The notes under the pieces: generated by a model
The model's database searches: none
What the model was told of the DNA's origin: nothing
What the model saw: the letters and a program-made list of their open reading frames with translations, nothing else
Made by a program: the position numbers and the translations under genes
Part shown: piece after piece, positions 33,505 to 45,445 of the stretch
Numbering within the stretch: the first letter of the stretch is position 1
Layout of the letters: every line of letters starts with the position of its first letter
Origin: Mucor racemosus
Lineage: Eukaryota > Mucoromycota > Mucoromycetes > Mucorales > Mucoraceae
Length of the DNA stretch: 64,000 nt
Direction: 5' to 3'
Assembly (NCBI GenBank): GCA_027405735.1
Contig: JAPEHQ010000013.1
Location: forward strand, 1,178,001-1,242,000

Positions 33505-34464
33505 TACAGTAGTCGCGCTATATAAGGCTACACTATATAAGGCTATGCTCTCTATAAGGCTAGGATTTTTGAAAACTTTTTTTTTTAGCAGGGAAATAGC
33601 CTTATTAGCCTTATTTTATATAAGGCTGTGCTAAAAAAAATTTAGCCTTATACAAAACGGCACGTGACGACCAAAATTTTAGTATTTGCATGATAAAAAT
33701 TTAAATTTTTTAGTTTTTTAGAATTTTCGCGTAGTGCTGTGGTTATTTTTCGGTCTTGTTAAGTGAAGGTCCTGAGTACAACTCTCACCTGTTTCACTTT
33801 TGTCTCTTGCTAAGTTAGTGGTGTTTGTAGTTTTTTCTTCCCCTGAAAAACATAACTTGAATCGCATAATTTAGGGACAATTAATGGAGATATTTTTATT
33901 GGTTTTATTTCTAATACAAAAAAAAATATTTTTTTGTTTATGTTCACAAGGAGCAAAATAATTGCAAAGATCAGATTGCCTTAATATTTCTAGATCTTCA
34001 GATGATGTGAAAAGGAAGATACTAAAGGATGATCTGTGAGTCCCGACAGAACAGGTATGAAAAATAGCCTTAATACATAAATTGTACTGTTTTATATATC
34101 ATAGTCATTGTTTTATTCTAACATATATCTGATATGCTAGAATAATTAAAAATAATAAAACAAAGTCTTGATAAATGTCAGCTTTCCAACTGTGGGTCAA
34201 ACTAAGAGATCAAAACTAAACTGATCCTTGTTCTTTTATTCATGAAATGTGGTTTATATACTAATGACAGATTAGTAAATAAGGACTGCTCGAAGTGACA
34301 GTATAAATTAATAATAAAATTCATAGAGTGTAACCGAATGTGGTGTGTATAGATAGTAGAAGGTGATAATTATACAACAGTCACCCACGTTATATAAGGC
34401 TATGCTCTATATAAGGCTGAAAAACCCTTCCAAAAAGTTAGCCTTATATAGCGCGACTACTGTA
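33505..34464. mobile_element. Non-autonomous pogo/Tc1-mariner-like element with 24-bp TIRs and TA duplication
   Basis: Perfect terminal inverted repeats of 24 bp, beginning CAGTAGTCGCGCTATATAAG, lie at 33507-33530 and 34439-34462, flanked on both sides by TA (33505-33506 and 34463-34464). The subterminal regions repeat TATAAGGCTA several times at both ends. The roughly 900 bp interior has no open frame and no transposase, so it must rely on a transposase elsewhere. TIRs starting CAG next to a TA duplication fit the pogo/Fot1 side of the Tc1-mariner superfamily. Confidence 0.9.
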
Positions 34465-36508
34465 TAGTGCAATGCGTTTTACAGTTATTTTTAAAAAATT
34501 TCAATTATTGAATTAAGTAACTGTAAACAAATGAACACTAAAAAAAAATTACTAGAAACTAGAAATCCTTTGTTTCTTGAATGGACTGATCTACTAATAT
34601 TCCGCAGTAAATAATCAACACATTTTATACAACTTTATCTACTAAATGTTTTTTAAATCTTCAAAAAATATCAATTTTTCATGGAGTTATTGATAAATTA
34701 AGATTCGATGAAAGATAGTCGACTTAAATGTAAAGCTGTGATGCACAAAAAATCTGTATTTATGAAACGATTTGAAACCAAAATGTTTAGTTTAAAACCG
34801 TAAATTGATGCAGAATTGGATGAGCTATAAAAACCATTTAATGGCCAGGTGACGGTAAATATACAGTTTTTTGCCAAATATTGGAAACATTTCCTAATTT
34901 TCAGTATTTTGCACATTTACAGCTTAAAAATAGACTACAGCTTAAAGCGCGCGACTTCATTTAAAGTCCGAGAGAGTCGATTTTGAAACAAGATATCAAA
35001 TTTGTTTTTCGAGATTTTGATAGAACGATATGATTGGCCGATTTATAGCCCAACAAAATTGACGATCTTTCAAATTTCAAGCAATATTAGTGGCTCCCGT
35101 CATTTGAACCATTTTGTGAGGATGTTTTCCGGTGGTATATCTGTCATTACTCCATGAAAAATGCAGTTAAAATTAAGAAAAGAGGTGGAAATGAAAACGG
35201 CGCATTTTGCGCACATTGCAGTACCAAAAAAACAGAAATGCAAATGCGTTAATGTTTCGTTTTGGAATGATTAAAATCATTAGTAATTTAGTCAATTTTT
35301 ATAAATCTGGAGATAATGCATCATTACTCGACCAAAATTGTAGCTAGAATCCAGTAAAACAATGCCAATAAATATAAAAATGCTGCACATTTTGTATTTT
35401 TAAAAATGAAGACCTACAGGAGTCTTCATTTCAAGTTTTAATTAATAAAAATGACTACTCATCTGGTTGACTTTTAAAGATTTCTGTATGATGTATTGTT
35501 ACTCCATCCAAAATACGCTTACAATAAATCAAAATAATACAAATAAAGCTGCACATTTGCATCAAAGTGAGGCATTATAAAATGCATCTTGAAAAAAGAC
35601 ATAGTGCTGTTTACTGGAACTTTGCAAATGACCAATAATTATTTGACAAATTTGGCATCTTTGGCTATTGTAAATGTGAAACGTTTTTACCAGGATTTTA
35701 AATAATGTATCCATTTCTCTTAAATTTTACTTGTAAATTGCCTTTGTCACATCATATACAGCAATGTTCAAAAATACAAAATTATTTACTTTTCATTTAT
35801 TTATATCTCTACCGATTACATATATTTTACAAGCCATTATTACACACTGAATTAAAAATGCATATTGGAAAAGTAGTTACGTTGTTACGTTAAATCAGTT
35901 TATGGTAATCAAAATGCTACTTATACTCAATTCAGTGTGATGGTACCAAGTTCATTCATCTTAATGGAGGTGTTGGTGGATCTATTGAGTATAAATCAGT
36001 TTGACTTTTGACAGCATGATATAAATAAAAGTAAATGGATAAGTAATAGAATGCTTATTTTTTACATTAATTGGAAGAGACACTATTAGAAAGATTGTTG
36101 GAAAGATTGAAATAGAAGGTTTTTTTGCGTTTAAAAATAAGTCTAGTAAAGGTTTTCATTGATGTAGAAATTGGACAATGAAGCAACAAAATACATGCAG
36201 TGTTTTCATATTGTGCGTCTTTTGAAGCACGCCGCTGTACCATAGAAATGGTAGAGTACAGTGTAAATCAATTTAATTTGCGTCCATGCGTTGTTTTGGA
36301 TTTTGTTATTCTAAGAACTTTGGATAATGTAGCTGAAAATAAACGCACTGTGCATTATAATCATGATTTTTTCCATCGCTTTACTGGTTTGAAAATTGAG
36401 TTTGGTATATTCTTTGTAGAATGAAAGTAATTTCTATATAAAAAACACCCTGGCTTTTATCGTTTTGTTTTCTTTTTCTTAAGTAGATACCATAAACATC
36501 TATTATTC
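34465..36508. other. Intergenic, repeat debris, no gene seen
   Basis: AT-rich. Phrases such as TTACTCCATGAAAAATGCAG (35150) recur in variant form nearby (35340, 35500), suggesting degraded repeats. The open stretch at 36200-36424 has no ATG near its 5' end and no recognisable product. A T/C-rich tract at 36455-36485 may be the promoter of the next small gene candidate. Confidence 0.5.
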
Positions 36509-37079
36509 ATGGCGGTAAGCCCTTTTTATTTTTACGAAATTTTACTTACTTAGCTTATAACACTGTACATATAGTATGTAAAATTTGCCAAATATACCTA
36601 ATCACGTAAAGCCTTGTAACACGATGAAAGCTTTCCACTTGTATTCATCTCTAATTTTTGCTTTTTTAGATAAAATAAAAAGAGCAGGATAAACAACTAA
36701 TTATAATTGTACGCCTAGTAGTAAGTGTAAAATAATACGACAAGTTTATTAATTGTTGAATATATATTTAGCGTAAACATATAATCTAGTACTACTCGCA
36801 TTGTCATCGTCAAGAGGGTTCATATGCGACTTGTAGGTAAGTATTATTAAATCAAGTTGAGTTTGGTATTTACTTTTTTTTATTGATATGATAGATGATT
36901 GCTCGTTTCAAGGTGAGTAATAAGTTATTGTTTCTATGAATCTATAAAAGTCGCTAATGACATCTGTATCCAGGAAATCCTTGGGCGGCTTTTTCTTTTA
37001 TCATCATGATGTTATTCCCTGTAAGTTAATAAACAATTTACAACATCAAAAGCATTTTATATAATTATATTTTCAGTAA
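36509..37079 (+). CDS. Candidate tiny multi-exon gene, up to 46 aa
   Basis: The 3' part is the convincing part: exons 36790-36836, 36895-36912 and 36974-37020, then a stop TAA right after the acceptor at 37076. The three introns are GT-AG and 58, 61 and 56 nt long, and the frame stays open through them (VIVKRVHMRLV, DDCSFQGNPWAAFSFIIMM). The 5' part is uncertain: ATGGCG at 36509-36514 directly precedes a donor GTAAGC, and exon 36554-36573 would join it in frame, but its intron would be only 39 nt. Alternatively the start is the ATG inside exon 36790-36836 (26 aa). The C-terminus is hydrophobic, so a small membrane peptide is possible. Family not recognised; a spliced non-coding RNA is the alternative. 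Confidence 0.35.
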
Positions 37080-39349
37080 ATAGATGACCTTGTTGCTATC
37101 TGGATACAAAACTTTTACCATCTCTGTGTCTTTATCAGCTGTTTGCGATACCATTGCTACTCGTTGCTTCCCTACAGGCTATGGCTCTTACTTTCCACTC
37201 CTTTTGTTTCTTTTTTTTACTATCCCATTAACCCATTTGCAGTTTGTATATCAAACTGCATCATCTAGTATTATACCGCGTATTTTTATATATATAACAA
37301 ACCAATAAACTATCAACAATAAATAAGTATATGATATCAAAATCGCTCCATAATAGCTATAAAATGCTAAAACAAAAAGCCTGATGCGTGCATCAATTTA
37401 ATACGCATGCAGAATGCGTTCATAAAAATGCTTGCAGAATATGCAATTGCGTACGTATTACACTACTGACAGCTTGCAGAAATGTCACGCTCATGAGTTT
37501 TTTCTATGATGATTGCGTGAAGAAATGTATAGCGCTGAAGTATTCATCAATAATCTTGCGTGCAGAATTGTTCCGTGCCTGAGATATTTTAAAAAACCAG
37601 TGACGCTATTTTGCACGCAAAAGCTCAGTGTTTGCGTGCGGATTAGGCAGGCCAATGCGCAAATTAGGCAAAATTTCAATCGCCATTTTCTCCATAGTGA
37701 TGTCACATGGAAGTTGATATCCGAAACACTTAAAAAAACACATCATATTCATACCTTTGTCCATCTTGTAGAGTAGTGCAGCTTACTTGGATTAGTATTC
37801 ATAAGAAAGATTATATTTTAATTGTTTTTAATACAAGTGTGCAGCAAATACTGTATATTGTATTTTAGACTTGACATAAAATAGGCCTTCGAATAATTAA
37901 TTATATAGTCGAACTTTGATTTTTGTATAAAACTTCGATATCTTCATCTCACAGCTGCTTGAGATGTTTAAACAGCCGCGTCCGGACTGTCCGGTAATTT
38001 TTTCTAGAAATTTACAGCTTGAAAATATTATTATTAAATGGCAGCATCCGGAGATTGTACGGCATTTTTTTTGGGAGAGCGGCCATTGATAAAAAAGAGG
38101 ATTACATAAAAAAAAACACCACCCTCAGTGGTCTCTAAATGAGCCAAAAAAAATCGTATGGATCTAATTTTTTTTGTTTGTCAAAAATCTAACAATTATA
38201 CATTAGGAACACTTATTAAAATCCGACGTCGATCATTGAAATTCAACATGAGATGTCATTTAGTAGCTAATACTAAATGCTAAATGTCATACCAAACCAT
38301 CAGCATGAACAATAAATATCACTAATAAACACTGTTTAGGACACTGACTAAATATTCAGCTAGATTATATTATAATAATAATGAGCACAGAAGGCATAGT
38401 TCATTGTAAGTCCTTAATAGCTTATCTGGATATGATCATTAGAGTTAGGAACTGTAAAGAATGATGCATATAGACTTTATTTCAATTATGAAATAAGGTG
38501 GAATGATTATATTATATATTATATTTAGTCGAAAGATGATGCGATGTTATTTAAGTTGAGCCAAAGTTTTGTATTCCACCTACTAGTATCATACGTGATC
38601 TATCGATCTATCAGAATTAGAAATTACCAAATTACCAACTTAGAACATCTGTCAAACCATGATGTTCAACATGCGAATCAAGCAAGATTACATTTTATGA
38701 CTCCAATATTACCACTGAAACATAATATATTACATCCATAACACATTAATAATAATTTTCATTGTCACACCTAATGGATCCCTGTCCATTAGATCTTATC
38801 ATACAATTCCAATAACTATATAAACCCATATTTAATTCATTCTAATAAACGGTACTTTTTACATTGATTTTAATTTACAGTCTTGATATCGGATATAGAA
38901 TATGTACACATTTATCCACTATATTGATCTCTATTTCATCTGATTCTCAATTAAAGTACAGCTGACATGAATAGACATTACACTACCAAATGATATATGC
39001 TGATTCATACTAATATAAATTTTCTACCAAACTTCTATCCTAGCAACTTATACTTAAAGACCAATCAACATAATGTGGATTTAATCACACCATCATGATC
39101 AAGGACCCATGAACTCTATGAATACACCGATTGATTACTATCAAGATTTATGTATGACAAGGGATATGATTGGCTATGTATGGACCTAGGAATGCTTACC
39201 TAATCTCTCTGATGAAAACTATATAAAGAGGACATTAATTTATTACAAAAGTCCTCAAGGAGAATTTAACTTGGTAATAAAACCCTAATGTTATCTAGTC
39301 GAATTCCTATTGTTTTTTTATACTTTTTTTCCGTGAATATCTCTATCTG
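37080..39349. other. Intergenic, repeat-like, no gene seen
   Basis: Contains scattered short frames without recognisable products. About 39220-39330 (TATAAAGAGGACATT..., AATAAAACCC) has an LTR-like layout but no second copy was found here. Confidence 0.45.
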
Positions 39350-39795
39350 TTCCACATCGGATATAAAAAACTCCTAGCGTACTAAGTTTAATCCAGTAAT
39401 TACCAAGAACGCTTGGACCTCAATTATAACACCATACTATTTCATCCCAGCGGTTAATCAATCAAGTAGCTATTAAATCAACATCCAAGCACATTTAGCG
39501 CAGCATCATTGAAACAATACCGCTCACAAGCTCTGCAAGAACGGTTAAATTATGATTGATCCAATTCAATCTGTAGTAGATTACTACCAAACAGATCTAA
39601 TGGTTCAATAGTGCCTTAAATTACATCTCAGGATCTCAATGTCAAATCAATATACAGTAAAAGGCCATACTTTTATATCTAAATAAACGATATCTTGTTT
39701 TTATTATACAGTTGAAGAACTGATTCATTACTCATTCTTTTATAATTATTGTATTCTTTTTTAAGTATCATTTATCAATCTTGAAATATATGACA
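39350..39795 (+). repeat. Inverted repeat arm A (left)
   Basis: Imperfect inverse of 42560-43005, roughly 85 percent identical by eye; for example GGTTAATCAATCAAGTAGC at about 39450 matches the reverse complement near 42885. Arms extend from the TATAAAAAACTCCTAGCG block to the TTCTTTTTTAAGTATCATT block. Confidence 0.88.
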
Positions 39796-39954
39796 GACAT
39801 TATCATAAGATGGGCTGATGATACATTTGATATTACTGTAGATTGAACCAGTCAATTTGGTTTATCTGATTTGAATGCAAATACCGAGAAACAATTTGTA
39901 AGCATTACTTAAATTGCTTCTGTACTTCTGGTAAAGTATTAAATAAATAGGCTT

Positions 39955-40060
39955 GGGATAAAAAGAGTAAAAAGGTGGTGATAGGTTCTTCCAGTGATGA
40001 TGGCCAATTTTATGTTTATTATGGTTTATGATATTGGAGAGGCAAGACTAAAACTTAATG
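39955..40060 (+). pseudogene. WD40-repeat-like relic in arm B (left)
   Basis: Reads AWDKKSKK then VVIGSSSDDGQFYVYYGL before a stop. It resembles a WD40 blade junction (WD ... GSSDG..VYVYD). A cleaner version lies in the opposite arm at 44880-44965. Confidence 0.5.
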
Positions 40061-41613
40061 TAAATCTTCTCTAACGCAACAATTATAAAGTAAGACTAAT
40101 ATTATCATCAAATAAATTACCACAGAATATTAACATTTATAAAGATTTAAAGTAATAAGCTTCAATCAAGCGGGTGGTACAGCATCGTAAATTCTTGAAA
40201 AAGTTCTCAAGTATTATAAAATCTCTTATTTTTAAGACTTACAAGGCTTATAGGCGGAATATTAATTTAGAAAATTATTTTTGTCCGGATCGTCAATTTT
40301 GACATTTTTTAATTTTTTATTTCTGATTTTGCAAATCTAGAGTTAATTATACTACCAATTATAAAAACAAAAAATATACGCATATACAGAATTTAGCGCT
40401 CTATTTGCTCAATAAAAAATAATGAACATTTTTATTGCAAAATATTACATGAAAATCTTTTAATCAAAAAACCGTTTTTGGGTCAAAAGTGCAAAGTTTC
40501 ATTACTTAACTTTTGATATTAAGCCTTTATAAAATGTGTATTAGTTATAGCTACAATTTTCTCTCACAATGTAGTATATTTAAACGTTGATTTTGGTATC
40601 AAAAGTTGATTTTTCTGTTTTTTGATCAAAATCATGAGTGCTGGTAAGGATGAAATGAGCCCCAAAAATGTCCGCTACAAAAACTGAATTTTCAGATCGC
40701 ACATGGTTAAATATAAGAAAAATTAAAAAAAAAAACACTTTTTTATTGAAAACTTAGATATACCATAGTATAAGAGACTTAGCCGTTCAATCTTGCTATG
40801 CTCAATTAGGGCGTCGCTCTAAGGGCTCGTTTTTGCAATTTTTTAATGAATGTGCTACAAAAACGTAATTATAAAAAGCGATAGGAAATACAATTATAAC
40901 TCTTCTAAGTTTATTAAAGGTATAAAGTAAAGCAACCATTCATCTACTCGATGGATCGTTGTGGTATTTATATTAAATGTCTAATTCAAATTACTAATGG
41001 AGTAATTTGATCTTCTTGGTTCTAAAGCTGATGGGAAAAGGGATCTGCAATTACTAATTCAGGTTATACAATTATCTATAATTGTTGTTTGTGATTTTAA
41101 ATTATAGTTAAGTTTCTATATGTCATAATCTTGTTTCTCGCACCAGATTCATGTTATTCATTACTAATTCAATTTGATGTGTGAAAGACTGCCAGTAGTT
41201 CACATCAGAATGTATGATATGACAGACGGTTTTTCTAGTAGAAAATTTTATGTTTCTATTATAGTAACAGATATTGCTAAGTTTGCTTAGTTTATAGTTC
41301 AGGCGCTGTAATGCTGCTTTTACATTGGCTGAAATGTACAATTTAGCAAGATTTTAATTGAGCTAAATAATGTAAAGCCTTGAAAAACCTTTTATACGTG
41401 TGTTGTTTCGTTTTAGTTTCATATTCCAAGAATATATTTACCGTTTGATAAGGCATATCAGACTATCAACCTGATATTCTTTTCTTTTATAAAAATACGC
41501 ATGCCAACATAAGGGACTAATATTTTTAGAATAGGTAGCAGCCTATATTATTAAAGATTAATACCTTTATTTAACTGCATTCTAATATCAAACGTCATTA
41601 TTTACTAAGAAGG
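39990..41613 (+). repeat. Inverted repeat arm B (left)
   Basis: Imperfect inverse of 43690-44965. Long, nearly identical stretches occur, e.g. around 40440-40690 against 44265-44520. This arm has about 330 nt (around 40890-41220) without a counterpart in the other arm. Confidence 0.9.
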
Positions 41614-41926
41614 GGAAATATAAATACCTTTATATGAAGCGATATAGGATGTTATGATAAATACAGCATTACACCATTCAAGCAATTTATCAAAATACAA
41701 AAGACACTAGGGTAATAAGACGTATTAGACACAAATTTAGTGTAGTACATAATTTTTGTTATGCATAAAAGTATGAGTTGCATCCATGCAATCATATGCG
41801 TTGGATTTTTTATAGTACATTGTACACATTACGTATGGTAAAATCATAAATTTGTATCGACTCTCCTTGATTTATACAGTATACATTATGGAGGCAACAA
41901 TAACAAAATCCTAAGCAAACATTTGT

Positions 41927-41968
41927 AACAAATAACAAATAACAAATAACAAATAACAAATAACAAAT
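41927..41968. repeat. 7-bp tandem array (AACAAAT)6
   Basis: Six perfect units. A second, shorter array of the same unit (three units) lies at 42319-42342. Confidence 0.95.
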
Positions 41969-42318
41969 TGATTTATCAAAATATATTTAGGTTAAATAAA
42001 AACTAGAAATTTAATCAAGTAAAGAGATATCGTTTATTGGAATGAAATTAATAGGGTTTGTATACTGTTTGATTTGGGGAATTAATGATGTGATAAGGTA
42101 GTTTGAATATTATTTAATAGTAATGTGTTATGTTGGTATATCATGTTGGAATATCGCACTGCAGTATCATGCTTTACACCATGCTTCTATAACATGCTTC
42201 TATACCATGATTTTAGGAGCATTGTATAGTTAATATTTAATTAAGGAAATTCCGGTTCCGGATCTGTTATTGTTTACTTTTTTGTATTTGACAGGATCCG
42301 GTTTAAGAATGATACATC

Positions 42319-42342
42319 ACAAATAACAAATAACAAATAACA
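42319..42342. repeat. 7-bp tandem array (AACAAAT)3
   Basis: Three units of the same heptamer as at 41927-41968, inside the spacer between the inverted arms. Confidence 0.9.
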
Positions 42343-42559
42343 TACAATAATAAATAAATTCAAAAAAAAAACTAAATAATAAGCATCACAAAACAATCAT
42401 TTTTATTATTCAAAAAAAGAAATTTTCATTTACAATTTCAATATAAAACGCATTGTTGTTAATTCTGAATTTTTATATTGATATAATATATATGATACGT
42501 AAATCAATCAATGATGTTAAAATAGTCCCTCGCTCTTATTCTCTTTAAACTAATTGATC

Positions 42560-43005
42560 ACTGTCGCATATTTTCAGATTTAATAAATAATACTTAAAAA
42601 AGAATACAATCAAAGGAGAATGAGTAATGAATCAGTTCTTTAACTGTATAATAAAAAAAATATCCTTTATTTAGCTATAAAAGTATGACCTTTTACTGTA
42701 TATTGATTTGACATTGAGATCCTGAGATTTAATTTAAGGCACTATTGAACCATTAGATCTGTTTGATAGTAATCTACTACAGATTGAAATGGATCAATCA
42801 TACTTTAACCGTTCTTGCAAAGCTTGTGAGTTGCCTTGTTTTAACGTTGCGTTAAATGTGGTAGGATGTTGATTTAATAGCTAATTAATTGATTAGCCGC
42901 TGGGATGAAATAATATGGTGTCATAATTGAGGTCCAAGCGTTTTTGGTAATTACTGGATTAAACGTAGTACGTTAGGAGTTTCGTATATCCGATATCGAG
43001 ACTTT
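42560..43005 (-). repeat. Inverted repeat arm A' (right)
   Basis: Reverse complement partner of 39350-39795. It lies inside the interval bounded by arms B and B', so the two inverted pairs are interleaved (A, B, A', B'). Confidence 0.88.
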
Positions 43006-43689
43006 GCACTTCAATACATGTCGTAGTCAATAGATTGTAAGATGTACTGATACTGTAGAAGGTAATAACGTGTGATACTAGGTGGCATACAACACACATT
43101 GACACAAATTGGTTTATACATAAGCATTGTGCCGTTCTCAAAATTTCATTGCATTTTTTACTAGAATGTGGTTTTAAATTACATTTGCTTTCATTAATAT
43201 ACACTACAGATAATACAATTCAATACATTGTTGTTGTAGAGCAATAAATGCAACTGCCAATATATTTACGATCATTATCAATTGTGAATGTGTTTATAGC
43301 TATAATGTTTGTAGCAACAATGGTTTTTGCTCGAGCATAAGCTTAAATAACACTTTCTGCTTAAATTTATATGCAAACCAAATCTAAGGTTATAAATGTT
43401 ACTTTATCACACATAAAATTTAAAGAAATTAACCATTTTTAAACTTACTATCTTGATTTACGATTGTCAGCTGTAAGAAGATTTGTTTTCAAGCATAGCT
43501 ACGATCAAAACTATGGCTATTATTAACCAAGACATAAGATTATTCTTTTTGTGTTTCTATATCATTTAAAATTTTACTACTTTCCTGGAACATTTTTTTG
43601 TGGGTTTGTAGCCAGTCCTAGTTTTCATTGAGCAGATATAAATATAATGCCTTCGATTTGATCTTTTAATCACAAAATACGTCCAACAA

Positions 43690-44965
43690 TACAGTAGTAA
43701 ATAATGATGTTTGATCTTAGAATGCGGTTAAATGAAACTTTAAGTCTCTAATATAGACTGCTACCTATATTAAAAGCATTAGTCCCTTATGTTAACATGC
43801 TTATTCAGATAAAAGAAAAGAATACCAACTTGATAATAGTCTGATATACCTTATCAAACGGTGAATAATATCCTTCGAATATGAAAACAAAAAGAGAGAA
43901 ACAACGCATGTAGAAAAGGATTTTCAAGGCTTTGCATTATTAAGACCCTGCTAAATTGCACATTTCAGCCAACGTCAAAAGCAGCATTACAGCGCATAAA
44001 CCATAAACTAAACAACGTAGGCAATATCTGTTATTATAGAAACATACAGTACATTTTTCTACCAGAAAAACCGTCTGAAATATCATGGATTCATTAAAAA
44101 ATTGCAAAAGCGAGCCCGTAGAGCAACGATGTAATTGAGCATAGCAAAATTGAACGGCTAAATCTTTTATACTATGGTACAGTATATCTAAATTTTAAAT
44201 AGAAAGTTGCATTTTTTTAACTTTTCTTATATTTAACCATGTGCGATCTGAAAATTCAGTTTTTGTAGCGGACATTTTCGGGGCTCATTTCATCCTTACC
44301 AGCACTCATGATTTTGATCAAAAAACAGAAAAATCAACTTTTGATACCAAAATCAACGTTTAAATATACTACATTGTGAGAGAAAATTGTAGCTATAACT
44401 AATACACATTTTATAAAGGCTTAATATCAAAAGTTAAGTAATGAAACTTTGCACTTTTGACCCAAAAACGGTTTTTTGATTAAAAGATTTTCATGTAATA
44501 TTTTGCAATAAAAATGTTCATTATTTTTTATTGAGCAAATAGAGCGCTAAATTCTGTATATGCGTATATTTTTTGTTTTTATAATTGGTAGTATAATTAG
44601 CTCTAGATTTGCAAAATCAGAAATAAAAAATTAAAAAATGGCAAAATTGATGATCTGGACAAAAATAATTTTCGAAATTAATATTCCGCTTATAAGCCTT
44701 GTAAGTCTTAAAAATAAGAGATTTCACAATATTTGAGAACTTTTTCAAGAATTACGATGCTGCACCCACTTGATTCAAGCTTATTACTGTAAACCTTTAT
44801 ACATGTTAATATTGTGTGGTAGTTTATTCGATGATAGTATAGTCTTACTTTATAATTACTGCGCTAAAAGTGGTTTACATTGAGTTTTAGTTGTACCTCT
44901 CCAATATCATAAACATAAACATGGCCATCACTGGAACCTATTATTACCGCGGAATAAAGCGTCGA
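43690..44965 (-). repeat. Inverted repeat arm B' (right)
   Basis: Reverse complement partner of 39990-41613, ending about 480 bp from the Argonaute stop codon. Confidence 0.9.
44880..44965 (-). pseudogene. WD40-repeat-like relic in arm B' (right)
   Basis: On the minus strand the frame reads AVIIGSSDGHVYVYDIGEVQ before a stop, a better preserved WD40-like blade than its partner at 39955-40060. No start codon and no further blades are visible. Confidence 0.5.
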
Positions 44966-45445
44966 TTTTTTTCGAATGATGGCTTAACAGACCATTTCAA
45001 ATTAGAAATATAATAGCGCAAGGCAGATAATATATCGGCCAAATCTAGCATACTGAATAATGACAACTTCCGAAATTGACGTGTTAATGTCCTTTATACG
45101 CATAATCAAATTTTACAAGAGTTTTTATATTTTGTAGCATTATATTATCGTCTGATATGGGTAATTTTCCCATTCAAAATGGTGAATAATAATAGCGTTC
45201 AAAGCTTTTACTGATTTATTGTATAATGTATCCTATGAAAAATGGCTACTAAATAACCAGATCTGTGCGATTTTAAATTCAATCAAAATATACATGCATA
45301 CATACGATAAATCGTATGGAAACTACTTACATGACTTTAAATAGAATTGTCGTATTTTGTTTAAGTGAATGAGCAAATTTTTAATTGATTTTATTAAGCT
45401 ATTGTTTCGAAAAAAATGTATGTATATAATGGAGCCGGATTATTA

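Noticed and set aside
36200..36424. Plus-strand frame of 74 codons
   Set aside because: No ATG at its start, no splice partners and no recognisable product; lies in repeat-like DNA.
37084..37308. Plus-strand frame downstream of the tiny gene candidate
   Set aside because: Begins in what would be the 3' UTR of that candidate; composition is low-complexity hydrophobic, with no conserved motif.
41927..41968. Telomere-like or CRISPR-like array
   Set aside because: The AACAAAT heptamer is not a telomere unit known to me, it is internal, and there are no spacers between units.
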